Shown here piece after piece: positions 23,502-35,379 of a DNA stretch of 64,000 nt. Within the stretch, counting starts at the first letter, position 1. Every line of letters begins with the position of its first letter. Below the pieces are notes generated by a model. It was not told the DNA's origin. It was given only the letters and a program-made list of their open reading frames with translations, and made no database searches. The stretch lies in the NCBI GenBank assembly GCA_003550325.1, contig QKWP01000195.1, positions 309,491 through 373,490 on the forward strand. Reading direction: 5' to 3'. Made by a program: the position numbers and the translations under genes. The DNA comes from Gigaspora rosea (Eukaryota > Glomeromycota > Glomeromycetes > Diversisporales > Gigasporaceae).

Positions 23502-25467
23502 ATGGACCAATTAACATCATCAGGAATTAATAAGCTCGCTGATAATTATCAACAAGGCATTGGCATAGAGAAGGATGAACGTAAGACGTTTGAATTATAT
23601 CTTAAAGATGACGAGATGGGGAACGCTGCTGGAACGTATAGTGTTGGAAATTGCTATTACTATGGAATCGGTGTTGAAAGAGATTTACGTAAGGCATTTG
23701 ATTATTACCAAAAATCCGCAGAGATGGGTGACGCTGCTAGAACGTGTAATGTTGGGTACTGTTATCGTTTTGGAATTGGAGTTGAAACGAATATATGTAA
23801 ATCAGAAATGTATTATCAAAAAGCAGCAAAAATGGGAGATAAATTTGCACTCGGTCAATGTTATGGTTTAGGAATTGGAGTAGAAGAGGACAAAAAGAAA
23901 ACATTCTTATGTTATCTATATTCTGCGGAGATGGGAGATGTTAAAGGAATAAGAATAATTGGATATTGTTATCAAGATGGTATCGGAATCAAAAAGAATA
24001 AACATAAGGCATTCGAATATTATCAAAAATCTGCTGATATGGGTGATGTTTCTGGAACAATGGACGTCGGTTATTGCTATAAATATGGAATTGGTGCTGA
24101 AAAAGATAAATATAAAGCATTCGAATATTGTAAAAAATCTGCTGATATGGGGTATGCTTTGGGGGCGTATAATGTAGGAAATTGTTATCGTAATGGAGAT
24201 GGAGTTATAAAAGATGAATGTAAAGCATTCGAGTATTATAAAAAATCAGCAGAGATGGGATTCGCTGATGGAATGTGCAGTACTGGCAAATTTTATCAAA
24301 ACGGAATTGTTGTTGAAAAGAATATAGATGTTGCTTTTGAATGGTATTTAAAATCAGCTATTACTGAACAATGTACTGCTACCAAAAAACTAGAATATTT
24401 TCATTGGATACCATTCGAAAAATTTGAAAATGTTGAAGAAATAGGTAAAGGAGGCTTTTCCACCGTTTTCAAAACAAAATATTTAAATAACTATAGATTA
24501 TATGAAGAAGTGGCAATTAAGCTTGTAAAAGATTCCAATAAAAATAGAGAACCATTTATGAAAGAGGTATTATATCAATATTTTGAATAATATTTTTATT
24601 TTTAAAAATTATAATTGGTTAAATATATTAATTTAATTTGTTTTTTAGTTGAAAGCTTGCCATAGTTTAAATCAATATTTAGGAATATCAAGAGATGAAA
24701 AAACAAAAGATTACATTTTAGTGCTTAGTTATGCAAAATACGGTTCATTGAGCAGAAACCTTACTGATAACTTTAAATTTGAATGGAAACTCAAATTAAA
24801 GATACTCAATGATATTATATCCAATCTTAATCGTATTCATTCTAAAAAATATTTACATCGAGATATTCATCCTGGAAATATTCTGTTAAAAGAAAATTAT
24901 GAAGCATATATTACCGATCTAGGTTTATCAAAACCGCTTGATGAAAAGGAACAAGAAGAACATATTCATGGAGTTTTGCCTTATATTGCACCCGAGCTCT
25001 TTCAAAAACAACCATATACTCAAGCTTCAGATATTTATTCATTCGGAATAATCATGGTAGAAATAACAACTGGTCAAAGACCTTTTAATGATTATAAATT
25101 TGACAACGATCTCGTAATTGAAATTTGTAAAGGACTACGACCAAAATTTGGACCAGGAATTCCTGATTGTTATATTGAATTAGCAAGCCTATGCATGGAT
25201 TCGGATCCAGAAAAACGTCCAAATTCTAGTGAAATAAGTTTTATACTGTTTTCATGGCTAAATATGATTGTATTTAAACCCGAAACCAAAATTAAAAAAC
25301 AATTTTTAAAAAGCGACGAAATTAATAAAAAATTGTCAGTAATTAAAGAAAATTTAAAAAATGTATATACAAGTAAACCTTATGATATAATAGAAATCAA
25401 CAAAAGTTTATCAAAACTGAAAGCTAGTAAAACAGTGGGTTTTATAGAAGTTTTAGATGATATTTAA
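23502..25467 (+). CDS. Sel1-repeat TKL protein kinase, two exons, about 627 aa
   Basis: Exon 1 is 23502-24566. An 82-bp GT-AG intron (24567-24648) follows, and exon 2 is 24649-25467. The splice is phase 0 and joins FMKE to LKACHSLNQY, restoring an unbroken kinase fold. Residues about 8-300 form eight Sel1 repeats of about 36 residues (consensus YNVGYCYxxGIGVEKD, then KAFEYYQKSAEMGDA), an alpha-solenoid used for protein binding. The kinase follows: glycine loop GKGGFSTV (315-322), VAIK lysine K340, HRD within HRDIHPGNIL (425-427), DLG in place of DFG (445-447), APE (469-471) and SDIYSFGIIMVEITTG. All catalytic residues are present, so activity is likely. The class is TKL, as in the expanded Glomeromycotina kinases; the substrate is unknown. 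ATG context AAACATGG is good; there is no signal peptide or membrane span. AATAAA lies at 25558-25563, about 90 bp past the stop. Confidence 0.93.
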
Positions 25468-25611
25468 CAATTCAATTAATATTACTATGTATTTACTTGT
25501 AAAACGTCACGCCGTTTCATAAGGTTGAAGCTTTATTTATTAAACACTTAAATTCTAAATAAATTTATAACAAAACATATATGCGAATAATAAGAATATA
25601 TTAATATTTAA

Positions 25612-25975
25612 AGGTATAGTGTAATACAATATAAATATAAATGCCGAATTATTTGTTGTACATACAAAAATCAGCGGTTTATATAAACAAAGTTAGAATA
25701 ATTTTAAAAATTAAAATAAAGTAGTCGAAAACAATTTAAAAATTGATTTTTAATCTTATGTAAATATAAACAAGAATATTTCAATATATTTTTCAATTTT
25801 TCAATACTATAAAATTTTGCGAGGAGTTGTTAATTTTTACGAGGAGATCTACATAAATTATCAACTCTGATTGGTTAGAATCTATGTAAATCATATGATC
25901 ATCATATGATTTGTTATGATTTGCATAATTTGCAACGTGATTACTATTAAAAATGATCTACGTTACACTCTACCT
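25612..25975. mobile_element. TTAA-flanked MITE, 364 bp
   Basis: AGGTATAGTGTAA at the left mirrors TTACACTCTACCT at the right. TTAA lies directly outside both ends (25608-25611 and 25976-25979). It belongs with the elements at 30681-31265 and 40730-41065, which share the GGGTAGRGT end. It sits about 140 bp beyond the Sel1-kinase stop codon, just after its likely poly-A signal. No coding capacity. Confidence 0.75.
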
Positions 25976-25979
25976 TTAA

Positions 25980-26299
25980 ATCAGTATATTATTATATAAA
26001 TTTCCATATAAAATAATATCTATTGGAATTGTTCAGAAAATTCTGAAATTATCCAAGTAATTGTTCGGAAAAACGGGTCCATTTTAAAGGATGCTTATTG
26101 GTGTGTATGTTTTTATACATTTCTATACGTTTTTTTATACGATAATTTTTTATTTTTCTGTACAAACATAAACTTTTTCAGAAAATCGACCCTATTCCGA
26201 ACAATTCCTGACAATTTTAGAACAAGCGTTTATTTTACCATAATACTTATGTGAGCAAGCATTAATTTAAAATTTTAAATTATAAAGACAGTAATCTTT
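25980..26299. other. Spacer with diverged inverted repeat
   Basis: AATTGTTCGGAAAAACGG near 26060 is loosely mirrored by CCGAACAATTCCTG near 26197. This may be a very old MITE; nothing else is seen. Confidence 0.35.
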
Positions 26300-26722
26300 G
26301 ATCTTTGGCTAATCTCTATTGAAGTAGTGCATAATCGTCAAATATAGAGCTATTCTCCGAAAAGGTTTGCAATGTATTCTGGTCGATTTCAATATTGGAA
26401 TAAAAGGATCAATATTTTTGAGATATCTTAACTAGATTAAATTATTTGACCATTTTGCTTTAAAATCTTGAAATAAATAATGTCTTGTCCAAGGTTACAA
26501 ATAACTAAAGTATCAATTATGGAAGGTTTCGGGTAGTTTTGTAATAAACTCTTGGATACCTTGGAAAAAGTTAATTACATTTTCTCGATATCCTAATTGC
26601 CCGCCTTAAAGCTTGTGAACAGTAAATATAGGAATAACTTGTGCAATAGACGTTTCTTCAACTTGGCTGAGTTGAGGAAGTTCACTGAGAATTTCTCCTA
26701 TTATTCGCTGACAATTTTAAAC
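26300..26722 (-). pseudogene. Helitron-type fragment (DUF6570-like region)
   Basis: The minus strand from 26722 reads, in one frame apart from a few stops, IIGEILSELPQLSQVEETSI, AQVIPIFTVHKL, GGQLGYRENVINFFQGIQEF and ITKLPETF. This matches the conserved segment that precedes the replication-initiator region in Helitron-encoded helicases (typically LTQVEEMLIAQV, then LRGGQ, YRGNVINFPQ and LP). The match is from memory of the family, not a search. Several stops interrupt it, and sequence below 26470 loses clear similarity. No helicase motifs or Helitron ends were found, so it is a short relic of a rolling-circle DNA transposon. Confidence 0.62.
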
Positions 26723-27795
26723 TTTAAATTTTATGATTTTATAGCCAGCATGCTTTGTATCTGAGTTTTATAATTTTTAAAATACCAGACTTATAAAACT
26801 CTTTAAGCATTTAAACTAAGATTCCTTTCTTGATCAAATTATGATTATTAAATAATAGCCACTCATATAAAGTACTTTTGCCTTTTGATATTAATGCAAC
26901 TGTGGAAAAAATTTTCTCAGACCTTAATTATACATAACTTCAGGAAGAATAATATGTTAGGTCAGTTATTAAATAATGGGGATATGAAATTTATTAGAAT
27001 TATTCAATAAAAATATTTGACCGTTATTTAACGAAAACATCCGATCCAAGATTCGATACTGAATATAAACTTTATTGGTATCTGTTAAAAGCCTAATATG
27101 TATATTGGATATAAAGTATGCATAGCATAGTTATTGATATTTTATAACTTCCTAATACTTAAATTTATAGAATATTCAGCTTACTTTCGAATTAATACTT
27201 GAATTTTGCATTTGACCTTATTCAGATTTGATTTAAAATAGGTATTTTGTGATTTGTTGGTAAATCTAAAATCGACTGAAGAAGCCTCAGAAATCAACAT
27301 TTCCGACTTTAATTTGCTTAAAGTCATATGACAACTAATTAAATAGTTAAGCACATTTCTTTGAATATATAGTAATAAGTAATATATAGAATATGTGTAT
27401 ACAAATGTGAGTATTATATTTTAAAACACTCGATTTGAAGTTAACTTAGTGCCAACTTGAAAAAGCTAAAATTGAAGTCTCAAAATTGGCTAATTGGAGC
27501 ATTTTAGCTTGCCTATATAAAATTTTCTTCTAGAGGTACATATACCGTAAGTGCATGTGTTGCAAGTGTGTCTGTATATTGCAATAAAAATTAATTCTGG
27601 TATACAATGTACACATGAAGTTTAAATATCATAACTTCTAATTAAAATAAAATTATATACATAAACTTAATTATATCTACCTGTTTTTATATTCAGAGAA
27701 CGTCTAGCTGACTTATATATTTTGTTGAATTAACCTTAGTATTAGGGCCACTTTATGTAAGATTATGCTAAGGTTAGGTCCTTTTATATTGTATA
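26723..27795. other. AT-rich spacer, no gene seen
   Basis: No open frame or repeat structure that I can support. Confidence 0.5.
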
Positions 27796-27891
27796 ACGTA
27801 AAATCTCGAAATAGTGGGCATGGGCGTCATTTCGAATCTTGGCCCGAATTAAGCTTAATTCAGGCCAAATTTTGTAAATGAGATTTTACGT
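27796..27891. repeat. Hairpin MITE remnant, 96 bp
   Basis: ACGTAAAATCTC at the left mirrors GAGATTTTACGT at the right, with inner pairing of GGCCCGAATTAAGCTTAATT against itself. The interior motif GGGCGTCATTTCGAA recalls the MITE at 1509-1883. Confidence 0.55.
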
Positions 27892-28052
27892 AAATAAAGT
27901 TTTCTCTCTAACATTTTTATTAATAACTTCAAAAATACAGTAGATTTATATTTCCGTTTTACTTGTTTTGTTTTGTCAGTTTTACCAAATTTTTCTATAA
28001 TTTGAATGTTTTGTTATCGCGACATTGCTTGATTTAATTGTTTGTTTAATCA

Positions 28053-28376
28053 GGGTTCGTATTATTTCGCCGACAATCACTTCACCGACATAACATTTCA
28101 CCGACAAATACTCACCGACACGTTCATTTTACCGACAGTTTGTTTCACCGAAGTTCATTTCACCGACAAGTTTTTTTTCAAAATCAACACTAACTTTAGC
28201 CCTAATTCTACCTAATTCTACCTTGACCCTAACGACAATGACCAGAATTACTTTGTCGGTGAAATGAGCTTCGGTGAAATAAACTGTCGGTAAAATGAAC
28301 TTGTCGGTGAATAATTGTCGGTGAAATGTTATGTCGGTGAAGTGATTGTCGATTAATTGATTGCCACCCGTTTACC
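28053..28376. mobile_element. Fold-back MITE, Mutator-like, copy 1 (9-bp TSD)
   Basis: The two halves are reverse complements over most of the 324 bp. The iterated motif TTTCACCGACA occurs on the left half and TGTCGGTGAAA on the right, around a unique centre with CCCTAATTCTACC. A perfect 9-bp duplication, GTTTAATCA, flanks it (28044-28052 and 28377-28385). Long inverted arms with a 9-bp duplication are typical of Mutator-like elements; the superfamily is inferred. A sister copy lies at 52064-52381. Confidence 0.8.
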
Positions 28377-28661
28377 GTTTAATCACACGTTCCCCTTATC
28401 CAAAAATATACAAAGGAAATTTTAACTTCAAACTGCCTAATTAACCTGGCTTTTTACTAAAAAAAATATTAGTAATTTCGTGTTATTGTTACATCATGTA
28501 CTATAGAGGTGCCTCACAACAAATTAAGCAATACTATGCCAACAAAGATTTTGTGATATTATTACTAATAACTTATATGGAACCACAAAAAACATGTGGA
28601 GCCAATCAAGAGAAGTTTTAATCTCCCTTAAATCTATCAATATTGTTTTATTTATATGAAA
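28377..28661. other. Intergenic spacer
   Basis: Nothing recognisable between the fold-back MITE and the duplicated 5' flank. Confidence 0.5.
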
Positions 28662-29140
28662 TAGATATTTAAAATGTATCAACTTATTATCTAGACGTTA
28701 AATTACCTGAAAATTTTCACTAGTAATTTATATAATGTCAAAGTATAAAACTAACTTATGTTTTTATTTTTTTTCTCTATTAATAATGTGGGCTCTGAGC
28801 ATTCGTCTTATATTATGCTTGAAAATTCGTTAATGAGCACGAAAGGAATTATAAATCGGAACTTAATTAGAATTTTAATACAAAATCATAGCTACTTAGA
28901 ACAGTTTTGACAAATATTTTTCAATTAAAAAAAAATGGAAATTAAGTACAATATTTATGTGATAACTTTAAATTTTGTTCTTCTCTTTATAGTTTTGTAA
29001 TATAATTATTTTAAATTTATTGATAAAAATTTGAACATAATAAATAATCAATGTAACCGAAATAATTTCGATTAATTAGTCCGCCGTGTGAAACCCCATT
29101 GTAATACCCTAATCTACTATCTCTAATTATTAGTGCTCTA
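28662..29140 (+). repeat. Copy 2 of the Sel1-kinase 5' flank, with no gene after it
   Basis: Same landmarks and orientation as 22868-23345. The following 900 bp hold no Sel1 or kinase coding sequence that I can find, so this is an orphan copy: either the remains of a duplicated gene whose body was lost, or a dispersed repeat that flanks the gene. Confidence 0.7.
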
Positions 29141-30011
29141 GTTATCTTATAATAAAACAAAATAAACTATAAATTAATTTCATAAATCGCATCATTAACA
29201 ATACATACTACTTCTGTACTTTTAACTCTTAGATCGAATTACAACATTAATAACCCTCCGATCAACTAATAACCCATAATACATACCACAATCAAATCAC
29301 TAAATAAGTGACCCTTAAAGTCAATACACACACGTACTAATAACAAATATCAATCACAATATAAATTCATCCTTTAAATAAATTACTCATTTTCCCTTAA
29401 TAATAATAACGCTCGCTAATATATAAACCAGAAAATTTTAAATATACAATAACAAATAACAAAAAAATAAATTAAGAAATTGTCGGTTTCTAATTGTTGG
29501 ATTAACAAGGCGATAGGGAAATCTTTTGGGTAGGAAGTAGAACTTTGTTTTCTAAAAAACATTAATGCTCACGTAACACTGTGAAGCAGTGTTGTAGCAT
29601 TAAGACTTATAAGGGATAAAGCGCAGTAGTTTATAGATAACGAAAATGTATTTGAAGGCCTTAAATTTCCGTTAATAAAATTTTCTCAGACTTCGATGTC
29701 TTTAAATAAGCTTAATTAAAGTTTAAGAATCGATATTCAAGCTTTATTTTGTTAAAAAGATTATTACAATTTAATACATTAATTTTTATTTCTATTCTCA
29801 TTCTACCTAACCCTTCACAAAATATATCTATCAATCATCATTGATACCCATATCCGCCGCATTTACTTGATTATTCCCTTCTTACACTGCCTTTAAGAGA
29901 TTCGTTATCTTACTTCACGTGCCCACGCTTTGACCAAGCAATATTTATAGAACCTAAGTTTACTATTGGAGCTATATTCGGTACCATATTCTCAAACGCT
30001 CTCCCACTATA
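29141..30011. other. Spacer with a small stem-loop
   Basis: A compact hairpin near 29561-29601 pairs TAATGC with GCATTA and AACACTG with CAGTGTT. A stretch on the minus strand near 29990-29910 reads ENMVPNIAPIVNLGS and INIAWSKRGHVK without a stop but has no recognised family. No gene is called. Confidence 0.4.
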
Positions 30012-30330
30012 CTCATAATCAGTGTTTAAAATTCAAATTCAAAATTATGTTCTCAAATGAACTAAATTTAGAGTATTAATGTTCTCAAAAAAATTTTTAA
30101 TGTTCTCATTATATAGAATTTTATTTTTTAAATATGCATATATTTTTATTGTATAAACCTATCTTGGACTTTTAAGTAAAGTTGTAGACAAAGGCTTTCT
30201 GATTTTAATAGTACTTAGAACATTTAAATTGGTTGAATTGATCATGTGATATATTTATTTAACTTTTTGCAACTATAAATAAGTAGCTGCGCAATGCAGT
30301 CGCGTCAAACCAGGAACGGATAATAAACTG

Positions 30331-30676
30331 ATCCACTTGTGAATGAAGTCACAAGGCAAATATTTATTGCGAGTCACCGGACTTTTCAGGTGATTGCAGA
30401 TCATGAACGAAATAGTATTTGAGTAACCTGAAGATCTGCACCGATCTCTTTGTTCTTTGATTTCTGCTCGATATTATGTCCAGCTACCCTCCCACCACAC
30501 CCAAAAATGGGGCAATACAGGGTCATTGAACTTTCGCAAAAACAAAAGAAAGTAACAAAGAAAGAGATCGAAGCATTATGCTCGAAAAGATCTGCTCACT
30601 TGATGTTCTGCGGCTTGTTCTTTGACCCATCCCATACTGTATTACGTCGTTTGTGCAGAAGGACATAACTGTAGGT
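30331..30676. other. GC-richer insert of unknown origin
   Basis: Higher GC than the surroundings, with a purine-rich core (CAAAAACAAAAGAAAGTAAC). A 72-codon open frame (30450-30668, +) reads YRVIELSQKQKKVTKKEIEA and SKRSAHLMFCGLFF. I do not recognise it. It could be a transposon or SINE fragment. Confidence 0.35.
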
Positions 30677-30680
30677 TTAA

Positions 30681-31265
30681 GGGTAGAGTTAACGTGATAG
30701 GGCAAATTAATGTAAATCATTGCTAAATTTTTTTTATATAAAATAAAATATAATAAGATGTCATTTTGCTTATAATGTTTATATATATATTTAAAAAAAT
30801 AAGCCACAATATATAAATATTGGATAACGTGATTATAAAAATTATATAAAAAGTTATAAATAGCTAGTAAGAAAACTATTAAAAGTTGATTTCAAATTTT
30901 GTGTGCCACACAAAATTTCAGTTGAAACATTATGCAGTATGCTGTCATTTCGTGATCTTATTCGTATTCTAGAACATATTAGATATACGTATTGCTACAG
31001 TTCATTCTAGATAAAAATATTTTTTTGTAAAATTGTTATAATTTATATGTATCGTTATAAAAAAAATATATGTGTGTTTAACAAAGATAATTGCGTGTAT
31101 GGGTGTACTACTAGTGTAATCTCACATAATACTGGAATATATATTATTAAAAATTCTATGCAGTAATGTTCTAGAATATTCCAAGAACACAACAATGATG
31201 ATTATGTAGTACCAAAAATTTAGCCACATTTTGCATATGATCAACGATACAATTTAACTCTACCC
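30681..31265. mobile_element. TTAA-flanked MITE, 585 bp, inside the R1 copy
   Basis: GGGTAGAGTTAACGT at the left mirrors TTTAACTCTACCC at the right. TTAA abuts both ends (30677-30680 and 31266-31269). It shares its GGGTAGRGT ends with the elements at 25612 and 40730. No open frame. Confidence 0.75.
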
Positions 31266-31500
31266 TTAAGGTTGGTCATGACTGTTGTGTGCGAGGAAGG
31301 GGCACACGACAAGACGAGATGAGCAATAATAATGTGTAAACGCAAAATAACATCTAGGGGTATTGTTTTATAATGACCAGGATTAAGCTTAATTCGATTA
31401 AATTCGAAATTACACTTTTTGGTGTTATTAGCATTTTATATGGAAAGTCTGATTTAGAAATGTTGAATAAACTCTGATATAAATAGTTATATTTTGTATC

Positions 31501-32756
31501 AAATACAAATACAGCTGATTTGAAAATTAATAGGGCAAGTGATAAATTTTGTGATGATCATTAGCAATTGATAATAGTTTTAGATAGTGCTACAAGTTGA
31601 CTTAGCTAGCTCAGACGGTCCGACCATGACCTGGTGCAGTAAAAACAAGCTTTTATAGCGAATTTTTTGTATAACTAAATTAAAAAATGTTTTTTATAAT
31701 TATGCATTAAATAATAAATGAAAACTACCCAGGAACACTCTAAAATTTTATCCTAAATTTCATGCAAAAAAGCACAGCAAAATTCTGCTAATAAAACTGC
31801 CAATAATCATTAAATGAAAAAATGTATTCAAACCAATTTTAAAAAAATTTCCTTTTTTTTAGCTAAAAATTTCAAAAAAATTAAATTTTCGGCCAAAATT
31901 AAGAATTTGAATATCATCGGCCTAGATTACAGCTGATTTGAAGTAATTCAAAACTTATTGAACCTTTAAATATTTGATCAGTCACAGATGTTCCAGAATT
32001 TATGTAAACGATCTCCAAAATTCTTAATTTTGGCAGAAATTTGATTTTTTAGCTATATAAAAAAACTGCTCGATACATAAGTATTGAGGCAGTTCTCAAG
32101 GTCAGATCAATAATATGATATGCCTGATTACAGATACCTTGTTCGATTGGCAAGATGGAGTAAGTATGAGGTAATATCGTAAGTAATGACATAATAGGAA
32201 AAGTAGAGTATAGTTGGGTAAGTATGAGGTAACTTTAATTAATATTGATAATGATTAAGAGGGTAGGGAGAGTAATCTTGTTTCTTCTGCAAATTTCGTT
32301 CTGGTTAAATCGACCCTTCTCTGGCCTAATGTTCAAATTTCACAATGACCTGTCAGACAACAGTTATTCAAGGTTGGGCTGAGGCTTAAGTTTTTTATAA
32401 CATGTTGGACAACAGCTATATAAATGGCACAGTTTGCCTATCAGGACGATAGTCATGACGTGTAAAAAATAGAAAGGAAAAGAGCATGTGTAAAGTGCCA
32501 AGAAAGCCGTGGAAACTGTTCAATAAGCAGGAGAAATACCCGTATGAGTGAGTTAACCAAAGATGAAAGAAAAAATTTTTAAGAAATAGGCTTATTCCAC
32601 AATAAAATTGGCCCAAACCATTTTTCACTTAATTAGTATGGGCAATTTTATTAGAGAATTTTGTGTAATTTTGGCTTTACTGTTTTTTTACCGTGCATTT
32701 TTTTCGCGAAATTTAGGATAAATTTTCAGTGTGTTCTTGATAATTTTCGTTTATTA
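31501..32756. other. Interior of the hAT-type element, no gene seen
   Basis: AT-rich, with only short chance frames. No transposase similarity was found on either strand by eye. Confidence 0.4.
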
Positions 32757-32931
32757 GACCAGACCAAGTTGATTATGTGTTTTACATTACCCCCATAGCA
32801 AAAAAAATTTTTGATAAATAGAACAATTCGGAAAAATTTTTTTTTCTAAAAAAAAATTTTTTTAAAATTTTATTATGTGAATCACCCCTCCTGGATGGTA
32901 ATGTAAAACACATAATCAACTTTGTCTGGCC
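32757..32931. mobile_element. Hairpin MITE, 175 bp
   Basis: GACCAAGTTGATTATGTG, TTTTACATTACC at the left mirrors GGTAATGTAAAA, CACATAATCAACTTTGTC at the right. TTATT flanks both sides (32751-32755 and 32932-32936). A TTA-type target would suit PIF/Harbinger MITEs; this is inference. Confidence 0.7.
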
Positions 32932-34119
32932 TTATTTGTGTGCGATTATAAAAAGCTTCTTTTTTTTTAATTTAGCTTATGCAAAAATTCATTACAAAAG
33001 CTGTATACAAAATGTTTATTATGCAAAGCCGCAGCTCAGCCAAGGCAGTGGCACATTAATTTAAGCTGCGGTTGGACAGACTGAGCTGGTTTAGCCAGCT
33101 TGCAGCACTAATTGCGGCGTGTAATGGTTTTGGAATCAACTGTCTTAATTCCTACCATAATTTGCCATAAAAATTTTGTGCAGCATTTGAATTAACAGTT
33201 GTGGTTCCTGTACAATTTAATGTAAAATTTTTACTGTAAAAAAATTACATGCATACATCAGAATTTGATTTATTTATGAATTTTACTATGATTTTAATTT
33301 TGTTACAATACCGTATTTGGTTAAAGTTGATTTGGTACTATTATGATTAAACAATTGCTAATGAGTTTGTATTGTGATGACATTCTTGATCATAGCAGGC
33401 TCATCAATATTTTAGTCTTAACATTTTGAAAGCGTTAAACTTGATCATATATTGCTGCATCAGTTTTAGCACGCTGATCACATTTTGGATATAACCATGA
33501 TTTAATTAGTTGGTAGATTGACATAAAACTACGTACTACAAGAATCGCCAAGAAAATTATTATTAAAAAATTTACGAAAAACGGAAAAATCTAGAAATCG
33601 TCATCTGAATCTTTAGTTTTTTTTTATCTATTGCGGACTTGCACTTGTGAACTTTAAGTTTATTTAATCAAGATTATGCAAAACGCTTCAAATTCGTGAA
33701 ACTTTGATTGACTTTTTTTACAGAATAAAATGCGATCTACATACCTTCACTGCCGCAACATCCAATCAATCAATTAATCAATCAATTATATATCAGATAA
33801 TTAAGTAATCAGGTTTTAATTTATCTGAATTTTCCTCAATCGCCATTTGCAGCTCCTTCTTGACATCTAATATTTAGTTAGTGCAATTCCGAAAGACAAT
33901 AATAAAAAGTGATCGTCATGCACTTTAATTGAGACAAAAACCTGTTAAAGCGATGTTTGGTTAAACGTTTCTCATACAGTAGATAAATATAGTACTATGT
34001 GATGCATAACATGATGTTTAAGTGCAGAAATTCACGTTTTTACTGCGTTTAACGCATTGTCCAATTAGTTATAAGACATATGCTGCCTTATAACCATACA
34101 CTTCGTGATATTTTCAATA
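32932..34119. other. Interior of the hAT-type element, no gene seen
   Basis: A GC-richer patch at 33005-33120 contains AGCTGCGG and CCGCAGCT, inverted with respect to each other. No coding evidence. Confidence 0.4.
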
Positions 34120-34600
34120 TCACATCACTCCGTTCCTGGTATTATGCATGTGATACTAGAAGAAAGGCCTCATTTAATGCAAAATATAGAAACATCAAGA
34201 TCATACTTATCAGTCCCGATATAGGCAAAATCCTGATGAGGATGGATCATTCAATTAGATGAAAAAGCGCTACACCACTTAACTTGCCTGTAATCGTACT
34301 CCATTCCTGGTATATGCATGTACACAGATATAGACCCAATATAGGCAGAATCCTAATGAAGTCATGAGGATGGATCATTCAATCAGATGAAACAGCGCTA
34401 TACCAATTACAATTAACTTGCCTGTAAACGTACTTCGTACTCTGTTCCCGGTATATGCATGTACACAGATATAGAAAGATCCGAAGTCACGAGATTGATC
34501 AACCAATTAATGCTCAGATTTTGCTGTCTCCATTTAACTCTTCAGTAAACCATACTCTTCGTACTTTGTACTACGTTCCTGGTATCTTTTCTTCAAATAT
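34120..34600. repeat. Tandem array, three to four units of 140-180 bp
   Basis: Repeated landmarks are CCGTTCCTGGTAT(T)ATGCATGT, GATATAG, ATGAGGATGGATCATTCAAT and AACTTGCCTGTAA(A/T)CGTAC. The units differ by internal deletions. Located just inside the right end of the hAT-type element. Confidence 0.7.
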
Positions 34601-34755
34601 GTAAAAAAACTAATACTAATAATATTTTGAGAACATTTTATCAGTACAAAATGTTCTCAAATAAGAGAACATTATTTAAATATTAATGTTCTTAAAAAAA
34701 ATTTAGTGTTCTCATGAGAACATGAGAACATCAAATTTTAAACACTGCTCATAAT

Positions 34756-35190
34756 ATATATTATATATAAAATAGTATAGTCATAAAAGTTTAATTATAT
34801 ATGTGACTTTCACAAGAATTCTACAGAAAATTAGAATTATTTTAGATAAATAAAGATTTTTACGAGGCTCTCATAAATCAAGATTTTACAAGATCACTTA
34901 ACAAAAAAAATCAATATTTTTATAAGGTTAATTGTGTATACATCCAAGTCTCTCTAATTTATTATAACGATACATATAAAATGCCACACATTTTTCATTT
35001 TGCGTTTCCTATAGGCAATAATGTTCGTTTTAACAAGTTCTTTGAGAATAGTTTTTACATTTAAAACTGTAAATTTTTTTTGATATTGTGCTGTGCACAA
35101 ATACATTGCACCGAGATAGTGATATGAATCAAAAAACAATTTATTGAAAAGTTGGTAATTTTTTGAAATATATGTTAAATGATTAACAAA
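34756..35190. other. AT-rich spacer
   Basis: No gene or repeat recognised. A short minus-strand open frame (34954-35139) has no family resemblance. Confidence 0.45.
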
Positions 35191-35345
35191 CTTTTCTCGG
35201 ACTTTTAACTTGCAGATTTTAATTTTGCTCTTTTTCCATATTGCTAATTTGATTAAATGATTACCTATTTAACAAACTTTACTCAGACTTTTAACTTGCA
35301 GAATTTAATTTTGCTCTTTTTCCAGATTACTAATTCGATTAAATG
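35191..35345. repeat. Two-copy tandem duplication, about 85 bp
   Basis: AACTTGCAGATTTTAATTTT and GCTCTTTTTCCATATT recur 80-odd bases later with few changes. It lies just downstream of the transposase-related remnant on the minus strand. Confidence 0.65.
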
Positions 35346-35379
35346 AACTTTTGCTTCACATTTTCTTAAGGATAGTTCA

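Larger units (their letters stand above)
30285..31500 (-). repeat. Dispersed repeat R1, copy C, split by insertion
   Basis: In inverted orientation the R1 landmarks run from GAGTTTATTCAACATTTC (about 31470) through AAAAAGTGTAATTTCGAA and TTAATCCTGGTCATTA to TAGATGTTATTTTG (about 31346). They then resume about 1 kb lower with CAGTTTATTATCCGTTCCTG and the GC hairpin tail (about 30330-30286). About 1 kb including the TTAA MITE therefore separates the two parts. Confidence 0.65.
30020..34747. mobile_element. hAT-type element, 4.7 kb, perfect 8-bp TSD
   Basis: The left end CAGTGTTTAAAATTCAAATT mirrors the right end AAATTTTAAACACTG. The 8-bp target CTCATAAT is duplicated exactly at 30012-30019 and 34748-34755. 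Both subterminal zones are crowded with TGTTCTC/GAGAACA motifs, as expected for hAT transposase binding sites. The same ends and motifs bound the 206-bp element at 60294-60499. I find no transposase frame inside. The interior instead holds an inverted R1 repeat, a TTAA MITE, a hairpin MITE and a tandem array, so it is either a large non-autonomous element or one filled by later insertions. Confidence 0.8.

Noticed and set aside
23575-24177. Plus-strand frames within the Sel1-kinase gene
   Set aside because: Out-of-frame shadows of the Sel1 repeats.
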